NCBI GenBank assembly: GCA_910578185.1 | Contig: CAJTPN010000048.1 | Span: 1-5,952 of the forward strand | DNA: 5,952 nucleotides | Source: an uncultured Acetatifactor sp. | Lineage (GTDB): Bacteria; Bacillota; Clostridia; Lachnospirales; Lachnospiraceae | Direction of reading: 5' to 3' | In this document: positions 1 to 5,414 of the stretch, piece by piece | Layout of the letters: each line of letters opens with the position of its first letter | Numbering within the stretch: position 1 is the first letter of the stretch | The notes under the pieces: model-generated | Told to the model about the DNA's origin: nothing | The model's database searches: none | The model's input: the letters and a program-made list of their open reading frames with translations, nothing else | Program-made: the position numbers and the translations under genes

Positions 1-194
1 ATCATGGAAAAGCCTTCACATTTCATAACAATAAAGGCACAGATCATGGCATGGTTGGAAAAGCCTTTACGCCCGGTTTTTGGGTATTCCCGAACGAAAG
101 ATAAATCGAGGTTCAGGAAAAGGGAATCATAAAACCTAGCAACAGGCTGCGAAGTAAAAAGCCGGATGTCCTGGATGATTTCTTGACGGCAGAT
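1..194 (-). CDS. Transposase, N-terminal part (runs off left edge)
   Basis: The reverse strand is open from the stop at 216-218 to the left edge. Read from base 194 it gives 64 residues, with the run GRKGFSNHAMICAFIVMKCE near residues 41-60. This resembles the N-terminal region (DUF772-like) of IS5/IS1182-type DDE transposases, where a G-R-x-G-[FY] stretch precedes a hydrophobic helix and an E-G-x-S motif; the family is assigned from memory of such proteins. The catalytic DDE residues would lie beyond the window. A good ribosome binding site (AAAGGAG, 204-210 on the minus strand) sits in front, but there is no in-frame ATG, GTG or TTG near it. Candidate starts are ATT at 200 or ATC at 194, so the start is uncertain. 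It may use a rare weak start or have lost its ATG by mutation. The leader suggests tight control of expression. Confidence 0.6.
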   Translation of the reverse strand, partial: MCRQEIIQDIRLFTSQPVARFYDSLFLNLDLSFVREYPKTGRKGFSNHAMICAFIVMKCEGFSM

Positions 195-260
195 AACAAT
201 CAGCTCCTTTCGGTGTTATTGATTTTGACAACTTAATTATACCATTTGGAGCTGATTGTT
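195..260 (-). promoter_or_regulatory. Inverted repeat able to hide the transposase ribosome binding site
   Basis: AACAATCAGCTCC at 195-207 is the exact reverse complement of GGAGCTGATTGTT at 248-260, giving 13 perfect base pairs around a 40-bp loop. In a leftward RNA the arm near the gene contains the GGAG of the ribosome binding site. The far arm lies upstream of the predicted transcription start, so it is absent from the element's own mRNA and present only in read-through RNA from outside. This is the logic known for IS10 and IS50; that it operates here is inferred. Confidence 0.6.
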
Positions 261-264
261 TCTA
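236..264 (-). promoter_or_regulatory. Transposase promoter (extended -10)
   Basis: On the minus strand there is a perfect TATAAT (241 down to 236) preceded by TGG, making an extended -10 TGnTATAAT. A weak -35 TAGAAA (264 to 259) stands 17 bp upstream. Transcription should start near 229, about 20 bases before the ribosome binding site. The start point falls between the two arms of the 195-260 inverted repeat, which decides whether the repeat can fold in the RNA. Confidence 0.6.
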
Positions 265-270
265 TAAATA

Positions 271-287
271 CAGAACCAAAGGTTCTG
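271..287. repeat. Short perfect palindrome between the IS remnants
   Basis: CAGAACC and GGTTCTG form a perfect 7-bp stem with an AAA loop. No T-run follows on either strand, so it does not look like a simple terminator. It lies just outside the transposase promoter and may be an end structure of one of the insertion sequences. Function is unknown. Confidence 0.4.
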
Positions 288-312
288 GGAGTGATAATAA
301 AAATAAAAGCAG

Positions 313-355
313 TGGGCAAAACCGTATAAATACTTACTTTGTTGAGTTTTGCTCA
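313..355. repeat. Imperfect inverted repeat ahead of the IS3 orfA
   Basis: TGGGCAAAAC (313-322) can pair with GTTTTGCTCA (346-355): nine Watson-Crick pairs and one G-T pair around a 23-nt loop. It ends about 20 bp before the orfA ribosome binding site (AAGGAG, 374-379). It could be an RNA hairpin in the leader or part of the element's end. The evidence is the pairing only. Confidence 0.3.
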
Positions 356-388
356 TGGCTAAATCAAGAGAATAAGGAGTGAACAAAA

Positions 389-565
389 ATGGCAGAAAAC
401 AGACAATACGACCATGAATACAAAGTACAAGCAGTGAAACTTGCAATGGAAATCAGGCAAGCAAAAGCCGCCAAAGAACTAGGGGTCCCAAAGAATACTA
501 TGCATGGCTGGGTACGGGCCAGCCTCCATACATATTTAATGAAATCTTTTTTTCAACTCATCTAA
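389..565 (+). pseudogene. IS3-family transposase OrfA, truncated
   Basis: The reading frame starts at an ATG with a well-placed AAGGAG (9-base gap) and gives 58 residues. Residues 7-45, including YKVQAVKLAM, AKAAKELGVP and the ending GWVRA, match the helix-turn-helix N-terminus of IS3-family OrfA proteins, which are normally about 90-110 residues long. After roughly residue 44 the match stops. The last dozen or so codons are the reverse strand of the LysR gene's 3' end, so they are not transposase sequence. The leucine-zipper part of OrfA and all of OrfB (the DDE catalytic half) are missing. The gene cannot support transposition and is a relic, although a short DNA-binding peptide could still be made from its intact start. 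Confidence 0.8.
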
Positions 566-1411
566 GAGCAATTCTGCAATCGGTGTGAATACCTGATATT
601 TTTTCCAAATGATATACATTTTTGTTTCAAGACGTGGAGAGAGAGGGCGGAAACACAGGTTGCTGTCATCGCCTGTATTCACTAACCGGTCAAAGGTCAG
701 CATACCACCAAGTCCTTCTTCTACAAATACGCCGCCGTTGTAACAAAGATTTATTGTACCGCTTAAATTTAACTGGTCAGCGTTTTCCCCGCACCACCGT
801 GCAATATCAAATTTCATACCCTGTTCGGAACAAATCAGGTCTACTCCGGTTAAATCTGCAAAAACAATCTCTTTTTTTTCTGCCAGCGGATGGTCTTTTC
901 GGATTGCAAGCCCCCAAATGTCTGTCCCTGGTATTTCGATATGGTTGTACCTTTCGAGATTCGGCGGCTCTACGATAAAAGCAAAGTCAATCAGTCCCCG
1001 GTCTAAGCGTTCCACTACCTGTTCCGTATTTCCGCTTGTAAGATGGTAGCGGAAACGGGGATAGGCTTCTTTGAAATCCTTAATTACCCATGCCAGGTAT
1101 TTTATCTGATGTGATTCGGCACACCCTATATGAACCTCACCCCCAGTAATGTTATCAAGTTCCCGGAATTCGCTGGTAGTTTTATCCACCATTGTGAGTA
1201 TATCTTCTGCCCGCTTTCGCAGAAGCATTCCCTCGTCCGTCAGGCTGACACTGGTACTGCCCCTGTGAAACAACTTTTTTCCGAGTTCGGATTCCAATTC
1301 TTTCATTTGTTTCGATAAAGTGGGCTGGGAAACATGAAGTGTTTCTGCCGCACGGGACATACTACTTTCCCTTGCAATTTCTAAAAAATAACGCAAAACA
1401 CGAATTTCCAT
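536..1411 (-). CDS. LysR-type transcriptional regulator
   Basis: This 291-residue protein has the full LysR layout and length. A winged helix-turn-helix covers residues 1-60 (SRAAETLHVSQPTLSKQMKE at 19-38, then LFHR and the LTDEG wing), a linker helix covers about 60-88, and a two-lobed periplasmic-binding-protein-like effector domain covers 91-291. The start ATG has GGGAGG five bases ahead. The gene is divergent from the six-gene redox operon and shares a 133-bp control region with it, so it most likely activates that operon and represses itself. The effector cannot be named. Cysteines at 98, 194, 207, 223 and 253 lie in the effector domain, which leaves redox sensing possible but unproven. 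Its stop codon lies 15-20 bp from the IS3 remnant. The C-terminus (ELKKRFH) looks natural, so the protein seems intact, but no terminator is seen downstream. Confidence 0.93.
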   Translation of the reverse strand: MEIRVLRYFLEIARESSMSRAAETLHVSQPTLSKQMKELESELGKKLFHRGSTSVSLTDEGMLLRKRAEDILTMVDKTTSEFRELDNITGGEVHIGCAESHQIKYLAWVIKDFKEAYPRFRYHLTSGNTEQVVERLDRGLIDFAFIVEPPNLERYNHIEIPGTDIWGLAIRKDHPLAEKKEIVFADLTGVDLICSEQGMKFDIARWCGENADQLNLSGTINLCYNGGVFVEEGLGGMLTFDRLVNTGDDSNLCFRPLSPRLETKMYIIWKKYQVFTPIAELLLDELKKRFH

Positions 1412-1436
1412 AAGTTCCTCCCTGTTGTTTTTATCC

Positions 1437-1466
1437 AGTATAACACAACTATGATATTCCTGGCAA
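1437..1466 (-). promoter_or_regulatory. Promoter of the LysR regulator gene
   Basis: On the minus strand TTGCCA (1466 to 1461, five of six matches to TTGACA) is followed after 18 bp by TATACT (1442 to 1437), itself preceded by TGT, giving an extended -10. Transcription would start near 1430 and leave a leader of about 19 bases. The -35 box lies in the middle of the 1451-1475 palindrome, so a bound regulator would block its own promoter. Confidence 0.6.
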
Positions 1467-1475
1467 GAATATCAT
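1451..1475. promoter_or_regulatory. Probable LysR operator (T-N11-A palindrome)
   Basis: ATGATATTC and GAATATCAT form perfect 9-bp arms around a 7-bp spacer. The core ATTC-N7-GAAT satisfies the LysR T-N11-A rule (T1457, A1469). Its centre (1463) is about 65 bp upstream of the predicted operon start near 1528, where LysR regulators usually have their main recognition site. A second short palindrome, TATCATGATA (1470-1479), overlaps its right arm. Binding by the neighbouring LysR protein is inferred from position. Confidence 0.72.
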
Positions 1476-1492
1476 GATATGAAATATATATA

Positions 1493-1521
1493 TTAGACAT
1501 ATCAGAAAATATGCGTATAAT
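1493..1521 (+). promoter_or_regulatory. Promoter of the redox operon
   Basis: TTAGAC (1493-1498) and a perfect TATAAT (1516-1521) are separated by an ideal 17 bp. The predicted start is near 1528, just ahead of the AGGAGGTG ribosome binding site (1531-1538), so the leader is very short. The AT-rich stretch 1476-1500 between operator and -35 is where a LysR activation site would be expected. Confidence 0.65.
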
Positions 1522-1544
1522 AACAGGTATAGGAGGTGCGGTGA

Positions 1545-1778
1545 ATGTCAGAGGCATCAGATACAATGGGAATCCTGCATCAGAATCTGGTTGACGCAGG
1601 GTGCAGCAAAGATTTAATTGAAACCTGTATGGAACTTGCAAAAGCAAATAAGTGGAAACGCCTTTTGCCTTTGCTCGCCAAACAAAGAATCAATCTGCTG
1701 GATTCGGTGCATGACGGACAAAAGCAGATAGACTGTCTGGATTTCCTGGTTTACAGAATTAATAAAAAACATATTTAG
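1545..1778 (+). CDS. Small conserved-looking helical protein, unknown function
   Basis: This 77-residue protein is the first gene of the operon, with a strong AGGAGGTG six bases before the ATG. No signal peptide or membrane segment is visible, and it looks all-helical. Residues 12-36 (HQNLVDAGCSKDLIETCMEL) suggest one or two short helices. Residues 39-75 form a long amphipathic helix ending in QIDCLDFLVYRINKK, which resembles the C-terminal dimerisation helix of MerR regulators (pattern L-x-x-x-R-x-x-L-L-x-x-[IV]-H, then LD[YF]L-[IV]-Y) but without any DNA-binding domain. Three cysteines (20, 28, 64) are present. Related small proteins beside oxidoreductase genes in gut Clostridia are recalled from memory; none has a function I know. 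The downstream hydrolase ribosome binding site overlaps this gene's stop codon, so the two are probably translated together. Confidence 0.85.
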   Translation: MSEASDTMGILHQNLVDAGCSKDLIETCMELAKANKWKRLLPLLAKQRINLLDSVHDGQKQIDCLDFLVYRINKKHI

Positions 1779-1791
1779 GAGGATTTGTACA

Positions 1792-2799
1792 ATGGAAGCA
1801 AAATTGAATCAGATTCAGGAACTGAATCTTGTACAGGAATGGGATAAGACTTTCCCCAAAAGCGAAAAAGTAAATCACAGCAAGGTTACTTTCCACAATC
1901 GCTACGGAATTACTTTGGCAGCAGATATGTATATGCCGAAGAATGCAGAGGGTAAATTGCCCGCTATCGCCGTATGCGGTCCATTCGGTGCAGTCAAGGA
2001 GCAGTCGGCGGGCCTGTATGCACAGATAATGGCAGAAAGAGGATTTCTGACGATTGCATTTGATCCCTCTTTCACAGGAGAAAGCGGCGGCGAGCCTCGC
2101 TATATGGCTTCTCCCGACATCAACACAGAGGATTTCATGGCGGCGGTGGATTTCCTTTCATTACAGGATATTGTTGACCCGGAGAAAATCGGTATTATCG
2201 GTATCTGCGGCTGGGGCGGTATGGCAATCAATACAGCGGCGCTCGATACCCGTGTCAAAGCAACGGTTGCCTCTACGATGTATGATATGAGCCGTGTCAA
2301 TGCCAACGGATATTTCGACAGCGAAAACAGCGAGGAAGTCCGCTACGAGAAACGCAAGGCAATGAATGCGCAACGACTTGAAGATTACAAAAACGGCACC
2401 TATGCTCTCGGTGGCGGTGTGGCTGACCCTATGCCAGAAGATGCTCCGTGGTATTTTCAGGACTATCACGCTTACTATAAAACAGAGCGTGGCTATCATC
2501 CTCGTTCTCTGAACTCAAACGGTGGTTGGAATGTGATTGGCTGTCAGTCCTTTATGAATATGCCGATTCTCCAGTACAGCAATGAAATCCGAAGTGCGGT
2601 AATGGTACTTCATGGGGATAAGGCGCATTCCTGCTATTTTGGTAAGGACGCTTATGCCGATATGATCAACGGAAACAAGTATCAGGATAACAAAGAATTG
2701 CTGCTTGTTCCGGGAGCAAGCCATACAGATTTGTACGATCAGACAGATATTATCCCATTTGACAAGCTGGAAGAATTCTTTCATAAGAACCTAAAATAA
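1792..2799 (+). CDS. Alpha/beta hydrolase with atypical nucleophile elbow
   Basis: This 335-residue cytoplasmic protein starts 13 bp after the preceding gene, with AGGAGG spanning that gene's stop. It has the fold's landmarks in order: strand and oxyanion-hole region AVCGPFG (60-66), DPSFTGESGG (91-100), the nucleophile elbow GICGWGG (137-143), HGD (274-276) as the likely acid Asp276, and GASH (308-311) with His311 as the likely catalytic base. It resembles dienelactone-hydrolase/YcjY-like proteins, where the elbow is usually GICASGG with serine at the position held here by Trp141. Cys139 lies two residues earlier and is the only nearby nucleophile. It may be a cysteine hydrolase with a shifted elbow, a non-hydrolytic member, or an otherwise adapted enzyme. 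An insertion at about 170-250, rich in Tyr and Trp, probably forms the lid over the active site. The substrate is unknown; neighbours suggest a step linked to carbonyl or xenobiotic reduction. Confidence 0.88.
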   Translation: MEAKLNQIQELNLVQEWDKTFPKSEKVNHSKVTFHNRYGITLAADMYMPKNAEGKLPAIAVCGPFGAVKEQSAGLYAQIMAERGFLTIAFDPSFTGESGGEPRYMASPDINTEDFMAAVDFLSLQDIVDPEKIGIIGICGWGGMAINTAALDTRVKATVASTMYDMSRVNANGYFDSENSEEVRYEKRKAMNAQRLEDYKNGTYALGGGVADPMPEDAPWYFQDYHAYYKTERGYHPRSLNSNGGWNVIGCQSFMNMPILQYSNEIRSAVMVLHGDKAHSCYFGKDAYADMINGNKYQDNKELLLVPGASHTDLYDQTDIIPFDKLEEFFHKNLK

Positions 2800-2809
2800 T
2801 TTCATTATT

Positions 2810-2841
2810 ATAGGGCGCAGCGCATATGGACAGCGTCCTAT
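2810..2841 (+). promoter_or_regulatory. Intergenic hairpin between hydrolase and reductase genes
   Basis: ATAGGGCGC (2810-2818) pairs with GCGTCCTAT (2833-2841): eight Watson-Crick pairs and one G-U pair, with a 14-nt loop. It lies in the longest gap of the operon (71 bp) and is not followed by a U-run, so it is probably not a full terminator. It could mark an RNA processing or stability point that sets different levels for the genes on either side. Confidence 0.4.
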
Positions 2842-2870
2842 CTGTCAACAGAAACGAGAGGAGACTCAAT

Positions 2871-3398
2871 ATGCGTATTCTTGTGTTAAACGGAAGTCCC
2901 CGTTCAAAGGGCAATACGAAACAAATGGTTGAGGCGTTTCGGGCAGGGGCAGAAGCTGCCGGGCATCAGGTCGATGTGGCGGACGTGTGCCGAATGAAGA
3001 TAAACGGCTGTCTTGCCTGCGAATACTGCCATAGCAAAGGAAACGGCAGTTGTATTCAAAAGGACGATATGCAGGAAATTTATGATTTGCTGAAAGAAGC
3101 GGAAATGCTCGTGATTGCTTCTCCGATTTATTATCATGGCGTATCCGGACAGCTTAAATGCGTATTGGACAGATTTTATTCTGCCGCTTATCCGAGAAAA
3201 CCGAAAAATCTGAAAAAGGTCGCCATGTTTTTAAGCTCAGGCGATGCGGATATGTATGAGGGGGCAATGTTTTCCTATCAGGGGGATTTCCTCGACTATC
3301 TCGGACTGGAAGATATGGGGGTATTTACGGCTCACGGTTCGGAAAACGGCTCAGCGGCTAAATTAGATGAACTTAGAAATTTTGGTGCGTCTCTTTAA
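2871..3398 (+). CDS. NAD(P)H-dependent FMN reductase, iron-sulfur-flavoprotein type
   Basis: This 175-residue flavodoxin-fold protein opens with MRILVLNGSPRSKGNT, the FMN-phosphate loop at the tip of the first strand. The start at 2871 is chosen because AGAGGAGA lies seven bases ahead and the protein then begins at the first strand; an in-frame ATG at 2826 would add 15 unlikely residues and has no ribosome binding site. A cysteine cluster, Cys47, Cys50, Cys53 and Cys61 (CX2CX2CX7C), matches the compact [4Fe-4S] motif known from iron-sulfur flavoproteins such as Methanosarcina Isf. ASPIYYHGVSGQLKCVLDRF (83-102) is the usual flavin-ring and dimer-contact segment. The expected role is two-electron transfer from reduced carriers to FMN or a small substrate in the cytoplasm, probably as a dimer or tetramer. 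The protein is slightly short at the C-terminus but appears complete. Real cluster binding is not shown. Confidence 0.9.
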   Translation: MRILVLNGSPRSKGNTKQMVEAFRAGAEAAGHQVDVADVCRMKINGCLACEYCHSKGNGSCIQKDDMQEIYDLLKEAEMLVIASPIYYHGVSGQLKCVLDRFYSAAYPRKPKNLKKVAMFLSSGDADMYEGAMFSYQGDFLDYLGLEDMGVFTAHGSENGSAAKLDELRNFGASL

Positions 3399-3427
3399 TG
3401 CACCACACATAAAAAGGAGATAAAATT

Positions 3428-4594
3428 ATGTTAGGAAATTTTACTTACTGTAATCCCACAAAACTTTACTTTGGTCAAAACGCTCTGGATGGTTTGAACG
3501 AAGAACTACCGAAATACGGTAAAAACATAATGCTTGTTTACGGTGGCGGCTCAATTAAAAAGAACGGTATTTATGATAAGGTCGTTGAGATTCTAAAGGC
3601 AAACGGAAAAGAGGTCTACGAAGACGCAGGTGTAATGCCTAACCCTACTGTGGAAAAATTAAACGAGGGCATAGAGCGGGCAAAAGCCGCAAAGGCTGAC
3701 TTGATTCTTGCTGTTGGCGGCGGCTCGGTATGCGACTATGCAAAAGCGGTTTCCGTATCGGTAAACTGCAACGACGACGCTTGGGATAAATACTTTATCC
3801 GTTTTGATGATGTAACCTGCGATATTATTCCCGTCGGCTGCGTGCTTACAATGGTGGGTACTGGCAGCGAAATGAACGGCGGCTCTGTGATTACCAATCA
3901 CGAACAAAAACTCAAAATCGGACACGTATTCGGAGAAAATGTATTTCCAAAGTTCTCAATACTGAATCCTAAATTTACTTACACTCTGCCGAAGTATCAA
4001 ATGGTATCCGGTATATATGATATTATGTCGCACATTTTAGAGCAGTATTTTTCGGGAACGGACGACAATACAAGCGATTATATCATGGAAGGTCTGCTTC
4101 GTTCTCTGATTCACAGCGCCGATATTGCCGTTGAAAATCCAAGCGATTACGAAGCACGCTCTAACATTATGTGGATAGCGACATGGGCGCTCAATACGCT
4201 TGTAGCAAAAGGAAAAACCACCGATTGGATGGTGCATATGCTCGGCCAGGGAGTAGCCGCCCATACGGACGCTACACATGGCATGACGCTTGCGGCTGTT
4301 TCCATGCCATATTACCGTTATATCCTGTCTTACGGAACGGCAAAGTTTGCCCGCTATGCCGAGAACGTATGGAATGTAAATCCTGAAGGTAAGACGGAAA
4401 TTCAAGTTGCAAACGAAGGACTTGACGCTATGGAAGCGTGGATGAAGAAAATCGGGCTTGTTATGAATATTACCGAGCTGGGCGCTGCGGAAGCCATGCT
4501 GGACGGAATGGTAAAAAGCACGCTGATTATGGACGGTGGCTATAAAGTGATGGATGCAGACGATATCCGAGCTGTATTACAGGCGAGCTTTTAA
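3428..4594 (+). CDS. Iron-containing alcohol dehydrogenase (YqhD/butanol dehydrogenase type)
   Basis: At 388 residues the length is that of the YqhD/BdhA group of type III alcohol dehydrogenases, which reduce aldehydes to alcohols with NADPH or NADH. The N-terminal cofactor domain carries GGGSIKKNG (39-47), whose serine contacts the NADP phosphate in YqhD, then GGGSVCDYAKA (97-107) and GTGSEMN (144-150). The metal ligands are all present: Asp198 and His202 in YDIMSHILEQYF, His270 in MVHMLGQG, and His284 in TDATHGM, with the same spacing as in YqhD. AAGGAGA lies seven bases before the ATG, and the gene sits 29 bp after the reductase. In a LysR-controlled redox operon it is likely to remove reactive aldehydes or finish a reduction path. 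The natural substrate cannot be read from sequence, since butanal, methylglyoxal and others are accepted by relatives. Nothing looks broken. Confidence 0.94.
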   Translation: MLGNFTYCNPTKLYFGQNALDGLNEELPKYGKNIMLVYGGGSIKKNGIYDKVVEILKANGKEVYEDAGVMPNPTVEKLNEGIERAKAAKADLILAVGGGSVCDYAKAVSVSVNCNDDAWDKYFIRFDDVTCDIIPVGCVLTMVGTGSEMNGGSVITNHEQKLKIGHVFGENVFPKFSILNPKFTYTLPKYQMVSGIYDIMSHILEQYFSGTDDNTSDYIMEGLLRSLIHSADIAVENPSDYEARSNIMWIATWALNTLVAKGKTTDWMVHMLGQGVAAHTDATHGMTLAAVSMPYYRYILSYGTAKFARYAENVWNVNPEGKTEIQVANEGLDAMEAWMKKIGLVMNITELGAAEAMLDGMVKSTLIMDGGYKVMDADDIRAVLQASF

Positions 4595-4627
4595 GAGAAG
4601 TTTTAGGATGAAACGGAGACAAGAAAA

Positions 4628-5386
4628 ATGAAAAAAGTAGCAACGGTACTATTATGTGCGTTCGTTTTGCTTGCATTTGCAGGATGCAACAGCAATACGC
4701 AAAAAAACGGTGATTTTTCATTCCATGATAATTCTGCTCAAAGTACCCAAAATCAAAATGGGACTGAACAAAATAATTCAGGTCAGGACGATGTGGATCA
4801 GAGTGCGGCGGATTCCAAGCAGGAGGAAGATTCCAAAACTTTAATTGCATACTTTTCTCGTGTAGGAAACACATATTTTCCTGCCGGAGTAGACGCTGTT
4901 GCTTCCGCAAGTCTGATTGTGAAGGACAGCGAGATGTACGGAAACACTCAGTACATTGCCACGCTGATTCAGAGAGCCACAGGCGGAGATCTGTTTTTAA
5001 TTGAAACCGAAAAAAAGTATCCCGCTGATTATGATGCTACCGACCGGCAAGGCGCTAAAGAAAGCAAAGAAAACTCCCGCCCGAAACTTGCTTCTCATAT
5101 AGAGAATATGGATGAGTACGATACCGTGTATCTTGGTTTCCCAAACTGGTACTACGGAATGCCAATGGCAGTATATTCTTTCTTGGAAGAATATGATCTT
5201 TCAGGCAAAACAATTATTCCGTTTGTTACCAGCGGTGGAAGCGGTTTTTCAGATGCCATATCGGAAATTCAGAGCATACAGTCAGATGCAACGGTACTGT
5301 CAGAAGGATATAAGGTAACACATTCAAAAGCCAGCGATGTGACTTTTGAGGATATTGAAGAATGGATTAACGGTTTAAATAAATAA
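4628..5386 (+). CDS. Lipoprotein-anchored flavodoxin
   Basis: This 252-residue protein begins with a lipoprotein signal: MKK, a hydrophobic core, then AFAGC with Cys20 as the lipid-modified residue. Residues 21-69 are a disordered, Asn/Gln/Ser/Asp-rich tether. From 70 onward comes a flavodoxin domain (Flavodoxin_4-like): first strand TLIAYFSR (71-78), a split phosphate loop (VGN at 79-81 and YGNT at 104-107, with an insertion between), GFPNWYYGMPM (170-180) for the flavin ring, and TSGGSGFS (201-208). The FMN domain would therefore sit outside the cytoplasm, tied to the membrane, unlike ordinary flavodoxins. GGAG lies nine bases before the ATG. The gene is 33 bp after the alcohol dehydrogenase and 28 bp before a membrane protein with heme-like histidine pairs, its most likely redox partner. 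FMN would have to be supplied to the exported protein, or the protein exported folded. Domain identity is firm; partner and direction of electron flow are inferred. Confidence 0.9.
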   Translation: MKKVATVLLCAFVLLAFAGCNSNTQKNGDFSFHDNSAQSTQNQNGTEQNNSGQDDVDQSAADSKQEEDSKTLIAYFSRVGNTYFPAGVDAVASASLIVKDSEMYGNTQYIATLIQRATGGDLFLIETEKKYPADYDATDRQGAKESKENSRPKLASHIENMDEYDTVYLGFPNWYYGMPMAVYSFLEEYDLSGKTIIPFVTSGGSGFSDAISEIQSIQSDATVLSEGYKVTHSKASDVTFEDIEEWINGLNK

Positions 5387-5414
5387 TCGTTTTCTGTAAA
5401 AGGTGGTGTGAAAG

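Larger units (their letters stand above)
1..523. mobile_element. Two adjoining insertion-sequence remnants, head to head
   Basis: Two different transposase genes start back to back here: one reads left off the edge, the other (IS3-type orfA) reads right and is cut short. The stretch from 195 to 388 between them holds leader and end sequences of both elements. It contains a promoter with a 13-bp inverted repeat, a 17-bp palindrome and an imperfect stem, all listed separately, and no gene. Exact element ends and target-site duplications could not be identified. The right limit is set where similarity to IS3 OrfA stops, just outside the end of the regulator gene, and is good to within about 10 bp. 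Confidence 0.6.

Noticed and set aside
5..67. Direct repeat TGGAAAAGCCTT at 5-16 and 56-67
   Set aside because: Both copies encode Lys/Glu-Gly-Phe-Ser on the minus strand in the transposase; this is protein-level similarity, and two copies 51 bp apart do not form an array.
1..132. Open frame on the plus strand ending at a stop at 130-132
   Set aside because: It is antisense to the transposase frame, which has recognisable conserved motifs, and it has no supporting ribosome binding site in view.
2759..2787. Possible internal promoter: perfect TTGACA (2759-2764), 17 bp, CATAAG (2782-2787)
   Set aside because: The -35 match falls in codons for Phe-Asp-Lys of the hydrolase and the -10 matches only four of six bases. 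It may be chance, though a weak internal promoter cannot be excluded.
2826..2870. Longer N-terminus for the FMN reductase starting at 2826
   Set aside because: No ribosome binding site precedes it, it lies within the intergenic hairpin, and the flavodoxin fold begins exactly at 2871, which has a good site.
4527..4910. 127-codon minus-strand open frame across the flavodoxin gene start
   Set aside because: It overlaps two well-supported plus-strand genes, and its protein has no recognisable motif; it is a shadow frame.
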